A stretch of DNA of 48,680 bases from Chloroflexota bacterium (GTDB taxonomy: Bacteria > Chloroflexota > Anaerolineae > Anaerolineales > Villigracilaceae), in assembly GCA_013152325.1 (NCBI GenBank), contig JAADGN010000001.1, positions 1 through 48,680 on the forward strand, given 5' to 3'. Position 1 is the first letter of the stretch; each line of letters opens with the position of its first letter. The notes beneath the pieces were generated by a model that was not told the origin of the DNA, searched no databases, and saw nothing but the letters and a program-made list of their open reading frames with translations. Made by a program: the position numbers and the translations under genes. This document shows, piece after piece, positions 9,452 to 19,189 of the stretch.

Positions 9452-10059
9452 TTCATTTCGTCAGATAAAATGCCGTGCAAGAAAATGTCCACGAAATGGT
9501 CGAAGGCATCGGCCTGCATCTCGGGAATCAGCGCATCGCCCAGCAGAAGCCCGGTCATGTAATAGGAGAAAAACAACCCCAAAAAAGCGCGCAGCAGGAT
9601 TTGCGGCGGCAATGGGCGCAGCGCGTCGCTGGCGCTGGTAAAGCGTTGAATCAGGGGCAAAACTTCCGGGAAGACGGCTTCGAAAATGGCCGGATAATGC
9701 CGTCCGTCAAACTCGATCAACTCGATGAACAGCAGGCGAACGAAATCCGGCCGCCGCTCCAGTTCACTGACCATGGCCTGCGCCGCGTTGTGGATGAACT
9801 CATCCACCGAGTTGCCGGGCGCGGCCGAAACAAGCTGCAAGATTTTCTTGTACGGATGCCTGGACAAAACAATGGCGGTGAAAAGATCATCCTTGCCGGA
9901 AAAGTGGTTGTAAAGCCCGCCCAGCGCCAAACCGGCACGCTCTGCAATCTGGCGCATGGAGGTCGCATGAAAACCCTGTTCCAGGAAAAGATCATACGCC
10001 GCGTCCATGATAGCCTGCCGCGTGCGCTCGCCTTTGGTAAGAAGGTTGGTCTCAGTCAT
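9448..10059 (-). CDS. TetR-family transcriptional regulator
   Basis: TRQAIMDAAYDLFLEQGFHATSMRQIAERAGLALGGLYNHFSGKDDLF; overlaps permease start by 4 nt. Confidence 0.95.
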   Translation of the reverse strand: MTETNLLTKGERTRQAIMDAAYDLFLEQGFHATSMRQIAERAGLALGGLYNHFSGKDDLFTAIVLSRHPYKKILQLVSAAPGNSVDEFIHNAAQAMVSELERRPDFVRLLFIELIEFDGRHYPAIFEAVFPEVLPLIQRFTSASDALRPLPPQILLRAFLGLFFSYYMTGLLLGDALIPEMQADAFDHFVDIFLHGILSDEMK

Positions 10060-10083
10060 AAGTTGCTCGCAACCATAGAAATG

Positions 10084-10097
10084 AACGAACGTTCGTT
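10084..10097. promoter_or_regulatory. Candidate TetR operator
   Basis: Perfect 14-bp palindrome AACGAACGTTCGTT 24 bp upstream of the tetR start. Confidence 0.65.
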
Positions 10098-10218
10098 TTT
10101 ATTGTAGTCATTTTCGAAAAAATGTCAAGAGAGAAATTCCCGGTTTCGTGTTTCTGATAGCCCCTGAGAGCACCATCGATTACAATTATCGCCAGCATAT
10201 CCCAAAACGAGGTATACC

Positions 10219-11370
10219 ATGCGACAAGTCGCCATCACCGGCATCGGACAAACAAAAATCGGCGAACACTGGGAACGCTCCCTGCGCGACCTGGCGGGTG
10301 AGGCCCTGCTGGCAGCCTTGCAAGACGCGGGCCGCGAGACCGCCGACGCCCTGTTCGTCGGCAACATGCTCTCGGGCATGATCGATCGTCAAAACCAGCT
10401 CGGCACAGCCGTCGCCGACTGGATCGGCTTTCACGGCGGGGTCGTCAAAATCGAATCGGCCTGCTCCTCCGGCGCATCGGCCTTTCGCGCCGGGCTGATG
10501 GCAGTCGCTTCGGGCGAGATGGATTCGGCGCTGGTGGTCGGCGTCGAAAAGATGACCGACGCGGCCCCAACCGAGGTCACCTCCGCGCTGGCCACCGCCG
10601 CCGACTCCGACTGGGAGCTGGAGCAGGGCGTCTCGTTCGTCGGGCTGAACGCGCTCATCATGCGCCGCTACATGCACGAATACGGCTGGCAGCACAGCGA
10701 CTTCGCCCCCTTTTCGATCAACGCCCACGCCAACGCGGTCCATAACCCCAACGCGCGGCTGCCATTCCCCATTTCCGCAGAGATGTTTCAACAGGCAAAT
10801 ATGATCGCTGCGCCCATCAATCTTTTGGACGCTTCGCCAATCGGGGACGGCGCGGCCGCGGCGCTGATCGTCCCCGCCGAAAATGTCCGCAGCGAGGAAC
10901 GCGCCGTACTCGTGGCCGGATCCGGGTCCGCCACCGACACGATCAGCATCCACAGCCGAAAGGATGCGCTTTTCCTGCAAGCCGCGTACCAGTCCGCCCA
11001 ACGCGCCTACGCGCAAGCCAACGTTGGCCCACAAGATATTGATCTCTTCGAGCTGCACGACGCCTTCTCGATCATGTCGGCGCTCTCGCTGGAGGCCTGC
11101 GGATTCGCGGAGCGCGGCCAGGGGCCAAGGCTCGGCCTGGACAACGAGATCGCGCCAAAAGGCGGTCGCATCCCCATTTGTACACGCGGGGGGTTGAAAG
11201 CGCGCGGGCATCCGGTCGGCGCGACGGGCATGTACCAGATCGTCGAAGTCGTCCAACAATTACGCGGTGAATGCGGCGAGACGCAGGTGGACGGGGCGCG
11301 CATCGGCATGGCGCAAAATATCGGCGGCTCCGGCGCGAGCATCGTGACGCACATCCTGAAGGCCATCTGA
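10219..11370 (+). CDS. Thiolase family protein (acetyl-CoA acetyltransferase-like)
   Basis: IESACSSGASAFRAGLMAVASGEMDSALVVGVEKMTD; ELHDAFSIMSALSLEACG; NPCTRGGLKARGHPVGATG-like C-terminus. Confidence 0.93.
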   Translation: MRQVAITGIGQTKIGEHWERSLRDLAGEALLAALQDAGRETADALFVGNMLSGMIDRQNQLGTAVADWIGFHGGVVKIESACSSGASAFRAGLMAVASGEMDSALVVGVEKMTDAAPTEVTSALATAADSDWELEQGVSFVGLNALIMRRYMHEYGWQHSDFAPFSINAHANAVHNPNARLPFPISAEMFQQANMIAAPINLLDASPIGDGAAAALIVPAENVRSEERAVLVAGSGSATDTISIHSRKDALFLQAAYQSAQRAYAQANVGPQDIDLFELHDAFSIMSALSLEACGFAERGQGPRLGLDNEIAPKGGRIPICTRGGLKARGHPVGATGMYQIVEVVQQLRGECGETQVDGARIGMAQNIGGSGASIVTHILKAI

Positions 11371-11372
11371 AC

Positions 11373-12044
11373 ATGGCGCGCTATCTGCTGCGTCTTCTCA
11401 TCCGGGTTGTGATCAATACCCTCACCCGCATCGAAATCCGCGGACTGGAAAACCTGCCAACGGAAGGCGGGTATGTGATCGCATCGAACCATCTGGGGAT
11501 ATTGGACGCCACGCTGGTTTATTACGTTTTCGACCGCAAGGATCTGTTTATCCCCGTGGCAGAAAAGTGGGCGAACCACGCCTTCCTGCGCTGGGCGGGC
11601 AAATACCTGAACTTCGTCTTCATTGACCGTTTCAACCCCGATCTGCACGCGATGCGCGAAATCCTGCGCCGCATGCAAAATGGACAGGTACTCGTCATCG
11701 CGCCGGAGGGAACACGCAGCCGGGTGGAAAGCATGCAGGAAGCCAAGCCGGGCGTCAGTTACCTGGCGGTCAAAATGGGATTCCCCATCGTGCCAGTCGC
11801 GCTGGTCGGGACGGAGGATCGGGTCGTTTTCGGGAATTTGAAACGGCTGCGCCGCTCGGACATCATCGTCACGGCGGGGAAACCCTTTACACTGCCCCCC
11901 CTGCCCCTGTCGGCGCAAGCGCGCGATGCCGCCTTGAAAGAGTACACGGACGAAATCATGTGCCGCATCGCGGCCATGCTGCCAGAAAAGTACCGCGGGG
12001 TGTACGCGGAGCATCCGCGATTGAGAGAGCTGCTCAAGGATTGA
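11373..12044 (+). CDS. 1-acyl-sn-glycerol-3-phosphate acyltransferase (PlsC-like)
   Basis: SNHLGILDATLVYY; RMQNGQVLVIAPEGTRSR; VPVALVGTED. Confidence 0.9.
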   Translation: MARYLLRLLIRVVINTLTRIEIRGLENLPTEGGYVIASNHLGILDATLVYYVFDRKDLFIPVAEKWANHAFLRWAGKYLNFVFIDRFNPDLHAMREILRRMQNGQVLVIAPEGTRSRVESMQEAKPGVSYLAVKMGFPIVPVALVGTEDRVVFGNLKRLRRSDIIVTAGKPFTLPPLPLSAQARDAALKEYTDEIMCRIAAMLPEKYRGVYAEHPRLRELLKD

Positions 12045-12065
12045 CCACAGGGTACGCGAAGAGAC

Positions 12066-12096
12066 AAAAAAAGCGAAGAAGTTACTTCGCTTTTTT
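12066..12096. terminator. Bidirectional rho-independent terminator
   Basis: AAAAAAGCGAAG-AAGTTA-CTTCGCTTTTTT between convergent genes. Confidence 0.85.
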
Positions 12097-12128
12097 GACA
12101 GACTTTTCGCCCTTCGCCCCTGCGCGGT

Positions 12129-13547
12129 TCAGAGAATCATTCCATCCCCGCGCGACAAAAACCGTCCCATGCCACGCTTGCCAAGCCATTGCTCCCCGTC
12201 CACGATCAACCGGCCGCGCAGGAATACTTTCTCGGGATAGCCGGTCAATTCCCAGCCTTCGTACAGGTTGTAATCGGTGCGGTGCTGCGCCATCGCAACG
12301 CCATATTTCACCTTTCGGTCAGGGTCCCAGATCACAATATCCGCATCCGAGCCGGGCAGCAGCGCCCCCTTGCGCGGGTACATGCCAAAGATCTTGGCGG
12401 GGTTCGTGCTGCTCAGCGCCACAAACTGATTCGCCGTCATACGCCCCTTCACCACCCCCTCCGTCCACAACACGGGCAAACGGTCGCCCACAGCAGGCAG
12501 ACCATTCGGCGTTTTGGTGAAATCATCCACCCCCAGCTCCTTGCCCGGGATGGCGATCTCCCGCCCCTCGTACAGGATCGGCTTCGTCCCGTCGTAGAAA
12601 AACGGGCAGTGATCGGTGCCGATCGTCTGCATCGTCCCGTCCGCCACCGCCTGCCAGAGCCGCGCGTTATCCGCCTGCGTGCGCATCGGCGGCGAGCAGA
12701 CCCACTTGGCGCCATCCGGTCGGCGCATCTCGTCAATGGTGAAAAAGAGATACTGCGGGCAAGTCTCGCCCATGATCTTGATGCCGCGCTCGCGGGAATA
12801 CTCGAGCATATCCACGCCGATGGCAGTGTTCATGTGGACGACATAGAGCGGCGCGCCCGCCGCTTGCGCCATGCCTGCCACCCTTAAAATGGCGTCTCCT
12901 GCGCCCCAAGCCGGTCTCGTTAAAGCGTGCCACTCCGTCGACGTGTGTCCCGCCGCCAGCGCGTCTGCAACGAGAGCCTCGATCACATCGCCGTTTTCGG
13001 CGTGGAGCATCGTCAGCATGCCATGTTCGGCAGCAATGCGCAGCACACGGAAGATGTCGCCATCCTCCAGGCGCAGCACGCCATTGTAAGCCGTGAACAC
13101 TTTCAGCGTGGTGATGCCTTCGTCCAGCAGCGCGGGGATTTCCGCCGCGACCTGCTCGTCGAACCGCGTCATGTTCATGTGGAAGGAGAAGTCAATCGCG
13201 GCTTTATCGTCCGCTTTGGCATGCCAGGCGTCCACACATTGCTTCAGGGACGGGAAATCCTGCGAGACGAAGTCGATCACCGTGGTCGTGCCGCCAAACG
13301 CCGCAGCCTTGTGCCCGGTGTAGTGGTCATCGGAAGAAACCGTCCCGAACATGGGCAGATCAAAATGGGTGTGCGGGTCCACGCCGCCGGGCATGATGAG
13401 TTTGCCGCCGGCGTCGATCACTTCGGCATCGGGGGTTTGCAAGTCCTGTCCGATGGCGGCGATTTTCCCGTTCTCGACAAGAATGTCCGCCTGGAAAGTT
13501 TCAGAGGCGGTGATGAGCGTACCGGATTTGATGATCTTCTTTACCAT
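12129..13547 (-). CDS. hydA: Dihydropyrimidinase/D-hydantoinase
   Basis: IKSGTLITASETFQADILVENGKIAAIGQDL, MPGGVDPHTHFDLPMFGT, LKVFTAYNG, GTDHCPFFYDGTKP. Confidence 0.93.
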   Translation of the reverse strand: MVKKIIKSGTLITASETFQADILVENGKIAAIGQDLQTPDAEVIDAGGKLIMPGGVDPHTHFDLPMFGTVSSDDHYTGHKAAAFGGTTTVIDFVSQDFPSLKQCVDAWHAKADDKAAIDFSFHMNMTRFDEQVAAEIPALLDEGITTLKVFTAYNGVLRLEDGDIFRVLRIAAEHGMLTMLHAENGDVIEALVADALAAGHTSTEWHALTRPAWGAGDAILRVAGMAQAAGAPLYVVHMNTAIGVDMLEYSRERGIKIMGETCPQYLFFTIDEMRRPDGAKWVCSPPMRTQADNARLWQAVADGTMQTIGTDHCPFFYDGTKPILYEGREIAIPGKELGVDDFTKTPNGLPAVGDRLPVLWTEGVVKGRMTANQFVALSSTNPAKIFGMYPRKGALLPGSDADIVIWDPDRKVKYGVAMAQHRTDYNLYEGWELTGYPEKVFLRGRLIVDGEQWLGKRGMGRFLSRGDGMIL

Positions 13548-14113
13548 TCCTGCTCCTCTGCTTCGTACGACCGGCTCATTTCCTTGATGCCCAACAATGC
13601 AACCAGCACGGCAGGGTCAATATCCGCATCCGGCAGATCTGTTTTGTACTGCTGCGCCTGTTCCGCCCGCTCTCGCAGCGACCGCCACAACACGGCGCGT
13701 TCCTCGCTGCGAACAACCAGGTCGTTGAGAGTCTTCGCTTTCGAAAGATATTCCCCCGTGGTGTAGAGAAAGGTCAACCGTTTCCACTTCCCGGCCACGA
13801 CAGGACGCGGCAGTTTCTCCAGCGGGCCGAGTTGGATCTTGTAATATTCCTCGCCGGCGCGGGGATGATCCGCTTCGTCACGCAGGAGTTCGGCGCGGGT
13901 GGCAAGTTCGTGGCCGCGCACAGGGGCGATGAATTCGATCCGTCCGCCGCGCGCGCCGAAGGCCGAGGGCTGGTAGAACGCCAGGTAGTCCACGGAGACA
14001 ACTTTCGGCGCGGTGCGAAGCGGGACGCGGTACCAGCCCAAAAGGCGCGCGATTTCCAAATCCCGTGGACGGGGCAAAACGGCGACAAGGATCAGGTCGG
14101 TCGGCGAGAGCAT
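13541..14113 (-). CDS. Hypothetical protein overlapping the hydantoinase gene start
   Basis: 190 aa ORF, 7-nt overlap with hydA; no family recognised. Confidence 0.7.
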   Translation of the reverse strand: MLSPTDLILVAVLPRPRDLEIARLLGWYRVPLRTAPKVVSVDYLAFYQPSAFGARGGRIEFIAPVRGHELATRAELLRDEADHPRAGEEYYKIQLGPLEKLPRPVVAGKWKRLTFLYTTGEYLSKAKTLNDLVVRSEERAVLWRSLRERAEQAQQYKTDLPDADIDPAVLVALLGIKEMSRSYEAEEQEW

Positions 14114-14138
14114 ATCCTAATTCTATCCCAAAAAGAAA

Positions 14139-14167
14139 ACTTCCGAAGCCCTGATGGCTTCGGAAGT
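14139..14167 (-). terminator. Rho-independent terminator after the PLP enzyme gene
   Basis: ACTTCCGAAGCC-loop-GGCTTCGGAAGT followed on the minus strand by TTTTCTTTTT. Confidence 0.85.
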
Positions 14168-14175
14168 TCGTTCGT

Positions 14176-15642
14176 TCAGGCCAGTCCAACTTCAGCGTTG
14201 AACTCTTCGATCTGGGCATCGATCTCCGAGATCTGTTCCTGGACTTCCGTCCAGTAGTCCGTGCGATACCACATATCCTGAATCTCTTCGTAGGTCTTGC
14301 CCTGCTGTTCGACCCAGGTGAAGTACTTCAAGTTGTGGATACGGCGGCGATCCGTGTAACGCAGTTCGAGCAAATTGTCGGTATCCTGCCCCATCAGGTA
14401 ACGAGCAAAATCGGCGGCGGCATCCGTCTCAGAGTATTGGCCGAATTCCGCGTGCATTTCCTGCAGGCGTGACTGGTAGAGTTCCATCGAGTCGGTCAGC
14501 ACCGTCAACATAATGTCGTTCTCGCCCATCTCGTAATACTTGGCAGTCTTGATGGCTGTCAGCACGTTGGAGATGCCGGAGAAGCCCATCAGGTCGAGTT
14601 GTGAGACGATCCCTTCCGGCACGCCCTGCTCGACGAGATATTTGCGGCCCGCCGGTTCGTTGAACAGGCGCGACAGGTTGACCACGGCGTTATCGTCAAT
14701 CGCCACGACCATGTCGGTATTCTTCGAGTTGTGGATCCAAGGCACGTGCTTGTCGCCGATCCCCTCGATACGGTGTGCGCCGAAGCCGTTTTCGAGCAGC
14801 GTCGGGCACTGCAGCGCCTCGCTGGCGACGATCTTGCTGTCCGGGAAAAGCTGCTTCATGTAGTCGCCGCTGGCAATCGTTCCGGCGGAGCCAGTGGCGG
14901 AGGCGATGCCGCGATACCTGTCTTGCGGTCCCATGACCTGCTTGAGCACTTCTTCCATGGCGTGACCGGTGATCTCGTAATGCCACAGATAGTTGCCGAA
15001 TTCGTCGAACTGATTGAAGATCATCAGGTCTTCGCCCGAATTGCGCAGTTCCCAGCATTTATCGAAAATCTCTTTGACGTTCGATTCGCTGCCCGGTGTT
15101 TTGATCGTCTCACCGGCAATACTCGCCAGCCAGTCAAAGCGCTCTTTGGACATCCCTTCGGGCAAAATGGCGATGGACTCACAGGCCAGCAGCGCCGAAT
15201 CGTACGCCCCGCCGCGGCAGTAGTTGCCCGTCGAAGGCCAGACCGCCTTTTGGGTGGTCGGATCGAACTGACCCGTGACCAGCCGCGGCACAAGACAGCC
15301 GAACGCAGCCCCGACTTTATGCGCGCCGGTCGGGAACCATTTGCCCACCAGGACAATGATGCGTGCGTCCACGCCGGTCAGAGACTTGGGCAGTTCGAGG
15401 TAATTCACACCGCCAAACCCGCCGCCGCTGGCTTTCGGCTCATTGTGCCAGGTGATGCGGAACAGGTTGCGCGGGTGCAAATCCCACAAACCGATACTCG
15501 CCAGTTCTTCCTTGACCTTGTCCGAAATCAAAGAGGGGTCTTTCATTTGAGCAAAGGTAGGGATAATAATATTGCGCTCGCGGGCGCGGCGAATGGCGCG
15601 GGCGCGGCGGTCTTTCTGGATCGTCAAATCAATTGTGGACAT
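14176..15642 (-). CDS. PLP-dependent enzyme, fold type II (TrpB/cysteine synthase/ammonia-lyase superfamily), substrate unknown
   Basis: KWFPTGAHKVGAAFG (PLP lysine region), STGNYCRGGAYDSALLACES, ASATGSAGTIASGDYMKQLFPDSKIVASEALQCPTLLENGFG. Confidence 0.85.
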   Translation of the reverse strand: MSTIDLTIQKDRRARAIRRARERNIIIPTFAQMKDPSLISDKVKEELASIGLWDLHPRNLFRITWHNEPKASGGGFGGVNYLELPKSLTGVDARIIVLVGKWFPTGAHKVGAAFGCLVPRLVTGQFDPTTQKAVWPSTGNYCRGGAYDSALLACESIAILPEGMSKERFDWLASIAGETIKTPGSESNVKEIFDKCWELRNSGEDLMIFNQFDEFGNYLWHYEITGHAMEEVLKQVMGPQDRYRGIASATGSAGTIASGDYMKQLFPDSKIVASEALQCPTLLENGFGAHRIEGIGDKHVPWIHNSKNTDMVVAIDDNAVVNLSRLFNEPAGRKYLVEQGVPEGIVSQLDLMGFSGISNVLTAIKTAKYYEMGENDIMLTVLTDSMELYQSRLQEMHAEFGQYSETDAAADFARYLMGQDTDNLLELRYTDRRRIHNLKYFTWVEQQGKTYEEIQDMWYRTDYWTEVQEQISEIDAQIEEFNAEVGLA

Positions 15643-15656
15643 AGAAATCTCCTGAG

Positions 15657-15675
15657 AAAGTTGTCAGACAACTTT
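15657..15675. promoter_or_regulatory. Candidate operator, 19-bp palindrome containing TTGTCAGACAA
   Basis: AAAGTTGTCAGACAACTTT, 15 bp upstream of the PLP enzyme start. Confidence 0.75.
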
Positions 15676-15768
15676 AATTATATCTTAAAAACCACCAGCT
15701 TCTCACATCCACTTCCGTTGCAAAAAGCCTCGTCTCAGTGATGAATATCGTGCGTTAAAAATGCACGC

Positions 15769-16956
15769 TCAAACCGTAGCCAGCGCTGCTTTCATCCTCT
15801 CCAACGCCTCGACCAGCGTTTCACGCGGGCAGCCGAAATTCAGGCGCACGAAACCATCCCCGCCGGGGCCGAAGGTCGCGCCGTCGTTCAGGGCCACTTT
15901 GGCCTCGTTCAGGAAAAACTCGTGCGGCGAACCTTCGATTTTCCCGCTCCCGATCAACTCGTTGCAATCCAGCCAGGCCAGGTAGGTCGCGTCCGGCACA
16001 GTCGTACGGATGCCGGGCAGATTGTCGCGCACATAGTCGGCCACAAAATCACGGTTGGCGGTCAGATAGCGATTCAGCGCGGCCAGCCAGTCATCACATT
16101 CGCCGGTCAATGCGGCCTGGGCCGAGATCAATCCCAGGCTGTTGACGTGCAGAGTCAGGCGCTTCACTTCTTTCACGAAACGCTCGCGCAGGTCGGCATC
16201 CTGAATAACGGCAAAGCCGCAAAACAATCCGGCCACGTTGAAGGTCTTGCTCGGCGCGACCAGCGTGATCGTCCGCGCCGCGATCTTCGGGGAGAGCGAC
16301 GCGATGGGAATGTGCTGCGTCTCTCCCAGCAGCAATTCACTGTGAATTTCGTCCGAACAGATGAGAATGTCCTCCCGGTCGCAAATTTCGGCCATGCGCG
16401 TCAGGTCGGCGCGGCTGTAGGCGATCCCGGTCGGATTGTGCGGGTTGCAAAGCAGGAACATACGCGTGCGCGCTCCGCCCGCGTGGACAGCTGATTCGAA
16501 GAGATCCCAGTCCACCTCGTAACGCAGTGTGCGCCCATGGGAGACGGGTTTCAGCGGGGCTGTCTGGCGCACCAGACCCACATTCTCGTGGACGCTCAGG
16601 AACGGGAAGTACACCGGCGTCTGCATCAGAATCCCATCCCCAGGAGCGGCAGCGATGCGCGCCGCGACGTTGAAGCCGGTTACCAGGCCGGGGACAGCGA
16701 CCACCTGCTCCGGCGCGACCTGCCAATCGTAGAGACGCGTCATGCGTTGGGCGACGACCTCGTACATTTTTGGCGAGGGCAGCTCATAGCCGAAAACGCC
16801 GTGTTCCACGGCTGCACGCAGCGCCTCGATAACGGGAGCCGGCGCGGGGAAGTCCATGTCCGCCACCCAAAGGGGCAGTACGTCTCCGGGGTAGAATCCC
16901 CATTTGATGCTGTTGCTGGCACGGCGGTCAGTCAGCCTGTCAAAATCATAAGACAT
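15769..16956 (-). CDS. MalY/PatB-family aminotransferase/C-S lyase
   Basis: NSIKWGFYPGDVLPLWVADMDFPAP, LLCNPHNPTGIAYSRADL, VAPSKTFNVAGLFCGFAVI. Confidence 0.93.
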   Translation of the reverse strand: MSYDFDRLTDRRASNSIKWGFYPGDVLPLWVADMDFPAPAPVIEALRAAVEHGVFGYELPSPKMYEVVAQRMTRLYDWQVAPEQVVAVPGLVTGFNVAARIAAAPGDGILMQTPVYFPFLSVHENVGLVRQTAPLKPVSHGRTLRYEVDWDLFESAVHAGGARTRMFLLCNPHNPTGIAYSRADLTRMAEICDREDILICSDEIHSELLLGETQHIPIASLSPKIAARTITLVAPSKTFNVAGLFCGFAVIQDADLRERFVKEVKRLTLHVNSLGLISAQAALTGECDDWLAALNRYLTANRDFVADYVRDNLPGIRTTVPDATYLAWLDCNELIGSGKIEGSPHEFFLNEAKVALNDGATFGPGGDGFVRLNFGCPRETLVEALERMKAALATV

Positions 16957-17018
16957 TGTTCATCACTCCGTGTAAGTTCTAATGCTTGATCCCCCACCAT
17001 GCTTATATGGCAACATAC

Positions 17019-17966
17019 TTACGTTTTTCTCTCGTCTTCCGGCGCTTCGCGGACAACATAAAGCGGCCTGCCTTTGGCTTCGTCGTACAAGCGCCCGACA
17101 TACTCCCCCAAAATACCCAGCGAGATCAATTGCACGCCGCCGAGAAACAGAACTGCGATCAAGGTGGTGGCCTGTCCGGCAAACTGCTGCGATCCGGCCA
17201 CGCGCAGAACGATCACGACAGGGATGGCCACGATGGCTATCCCCGCCGAGGCAAAACCAAAAAAGGTGGCCACTTGCAGCGGGAAATATGAGAATCCCGT
17301 CACAGCGTTGAGGGCCAATTTGAGCATCTTCCTGAAGGGATATTTGGTCTCACCCGCAAAACGGGCTGCGCGCCTATATTCCACGCCAATCTGGCGAAAT
17401 CCCACCCAGGCCGACATGCCGCGCAGAAAACGATGGCGCTCACGCATATTGTTCATCACATCCACAACTTTGCGGTCGAGCAGACGGAAGTCGCCGGTAT
17501 CGAGCGGAATCTTCACGTCCGTGATGCGGTAAATCATGCGGTAGAAAAGCGTAGCGGTGCTCTTCTTGAACCAGGTCTCGCCTTCACGTTCGGCGCGCAC
17601 CGCGTAGACCACTTCGTACCCCTCGCGCCATTTAGCGACCAGGTCGAGGATGGTCTCGGGTGGGTCTTGCAGGTCCGCGTCGATGATGACCATCGCCTGC
17701 CCGCGACTGTAGTCCAGCCCGGCGGTGACGGCGATCTGGTGGCCGAAATTGCGCGCAAATATCACCGGGCGGACGCGCTTGTCGTCCGCGGCCAGCTCGC
17801 GGATTCGTTCGGTCGAACCGTCGGTCGAACCGTCGTCCACGAGGACCAGTTCCCAGGGTTCGCCGGTCGAGTCCATCACGTCCCTGACGCGGCGGTAGAA
17901 TTCGGGGATATTGTCAATTTCGTTGTATATGGGGGCAACGACAGAGAAAGTAACAGTTTTATCCAT
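17019..17966 (-). CDS. Glycosyltransferase family 2 (DPM1/polyprenyl-phosphate glycosyltransferase type)
   Basis: [51 protein letters not shown]-terminal TM pair. Confidence 0.93.
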   Translation of the reverse strand: MDKTVTFSVVAPIYNEIDNIPEFYRRVRDVMDSTGEPWELVLVDDGSTDGSTERIRELAADDKRVRPVIFARNFGHQIAVTAGLDYSRGQAMVIIDADLQDPPETILDLVAKWREGYEVVYAVRAEREGETWFKKSTATLFYRMIYRITDVKIPLDTGDFRLLDRKVVDVMNNMRERHRFLRGMSAWVGFRQIGVEYRRAARFAGETKYPFRKMLKLALNAVTGFSYFPLQVATFFGFASAGIAIVAIPVVIVLRVAGSQQFAGQATTLIAVLFLGGVQLISLGILGEYVGRLYDEAKGRPLYVVREAPEDERKT

Positions 17967-18058
17967 TCTTTTCCAATTCAGCACCAGCAAGTCCCGCCGA
18001 CGGACAAATCCAACGGCCGGTTTTAGAAAGCCGTCTGAATACGGCTGAAAACAGGCTT

Positions 18059-19189
18059 TCAGTCCGCCACAGATTCCCCTTCCGGTTCCAGTTCGACTGG
18101 CAGGGGCCCGGAGGGCATTTCATCCTCCGGAAACGGCGGCAGGCCCAACACCCGGCGGCGCAGGTACCTGCCGACCACCATCAAAGAGGCCAGCAGCGGT
18201 ACAACGATCAGCACGCCAAGTACCCCCTGAATGATCAGGGCAGCGATGATGGCGACAAAAACCACCCCGTCGTGCAGCTTTAGACTGCGCCCAACCACAC
18301 GCGGCAGCAACCAGATATTCTTGGCGTAATTCAGGACACTGTAAACCCCCAGGACCAACACGGAAAACCACAGATTCGAAATCGGCAGGAAAGTCGACCC
18401 TTCCACCAAAGCGACGGCCACAGCAAGCGTCACTGCCACAAACGGGCCAAGCTCAGGAATGATATTCAGCACTCCTGCCAACGCCCCCAGGACAAGCGCG
18501 CCCGGCAAACCAATCGCCAGCCAGGCGATGGTGTAGATAACGACCAAAAGGGCCATGAGCGCTATCTGACCGCGCATGTAGGCGCTCCAAATTTCTGTGA
18601 TCTCGTCGTATAACCGGCGAACGTCCGGCTGATATTGTGCAGGAGGCAGGCGGAAGAACCACTCTCGCAACCGGTCCCAATCGATCAGCAGGTAGTAGAT
18701 CGTGATAATGATGACCAGCAACCAGGCTACATTCCGGGAAGTACTTTCGATCAACTTCAACGTACTTTCCGGCACCAAATTAATCAGCGTCGAAAGCGGC
18801 TCGGTAATGTCAGGGACGAGTGTCGTCAGGCTCAATGTGAACCCGCCAATAACCAAAGGCTGGGAGAACAAATTCTGGACGTAGACCGGCAGCCCCGTCA
18901 AATCGCTCAACAATTCCTGCAGCTCCCCCACCAAAATCGGCACGACCGTGGCCGGGATAGCCAAGACGATTGCCAAAGTAATGAAATACACCAGATTGAC
19001 TGCCAGCCGATGCGACATGCGCGCTGAAGACTTCAAAAAGTCCACCACGGGGTTGAGCACATACGCAACCAGCCCCGCGATAATCAGCGGCTGGAACACC
19101 GGGCGGACATACCAGGCCGTAAAAGCCAGCCCAACGACGATTATCGTCAGCGTAAAATACCGCGCTCTGGGGCTCCAGTTTGCACTCAT
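18059..19189 (-). CDS. AI-2E family transporter (PerM-like)
   Basis: [57 protein letters not shown]. Confidence 0.9.
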   Translation of the reverse strand: MSANWSPRARYFTLTIIVVGLAFTAWYVRPVFQPLIIAGLVAYVLNPVVDFLKSSARMSHRLAVNLVYFITLAIVLAIPATVVPILVGELQELLSDLTGLPVYVQNLFSQPLVIGGFTLSLTTLVPDITEPLSTLINLVPESTLKLIESTSRNVAWLLVIIITIYYLLIDWDRLREWFFRLPPAQYQPDVRRLYDEITEIWSAYMRGQIALMALLVVIYTIAWLAIGLPGALVLGALAGVLNIIPELGPFVAVTLAVAVALVEGSTFLPISNLWFSVLVLGVYSVLNYAKNIWLLPRVVGRSLKLHDGVVFVAIIAALIIQGVLGVLIVVPLLASLMVVGRYLRRRVLGLPPFPEDEMPSGPLPVELEPEGESVAD

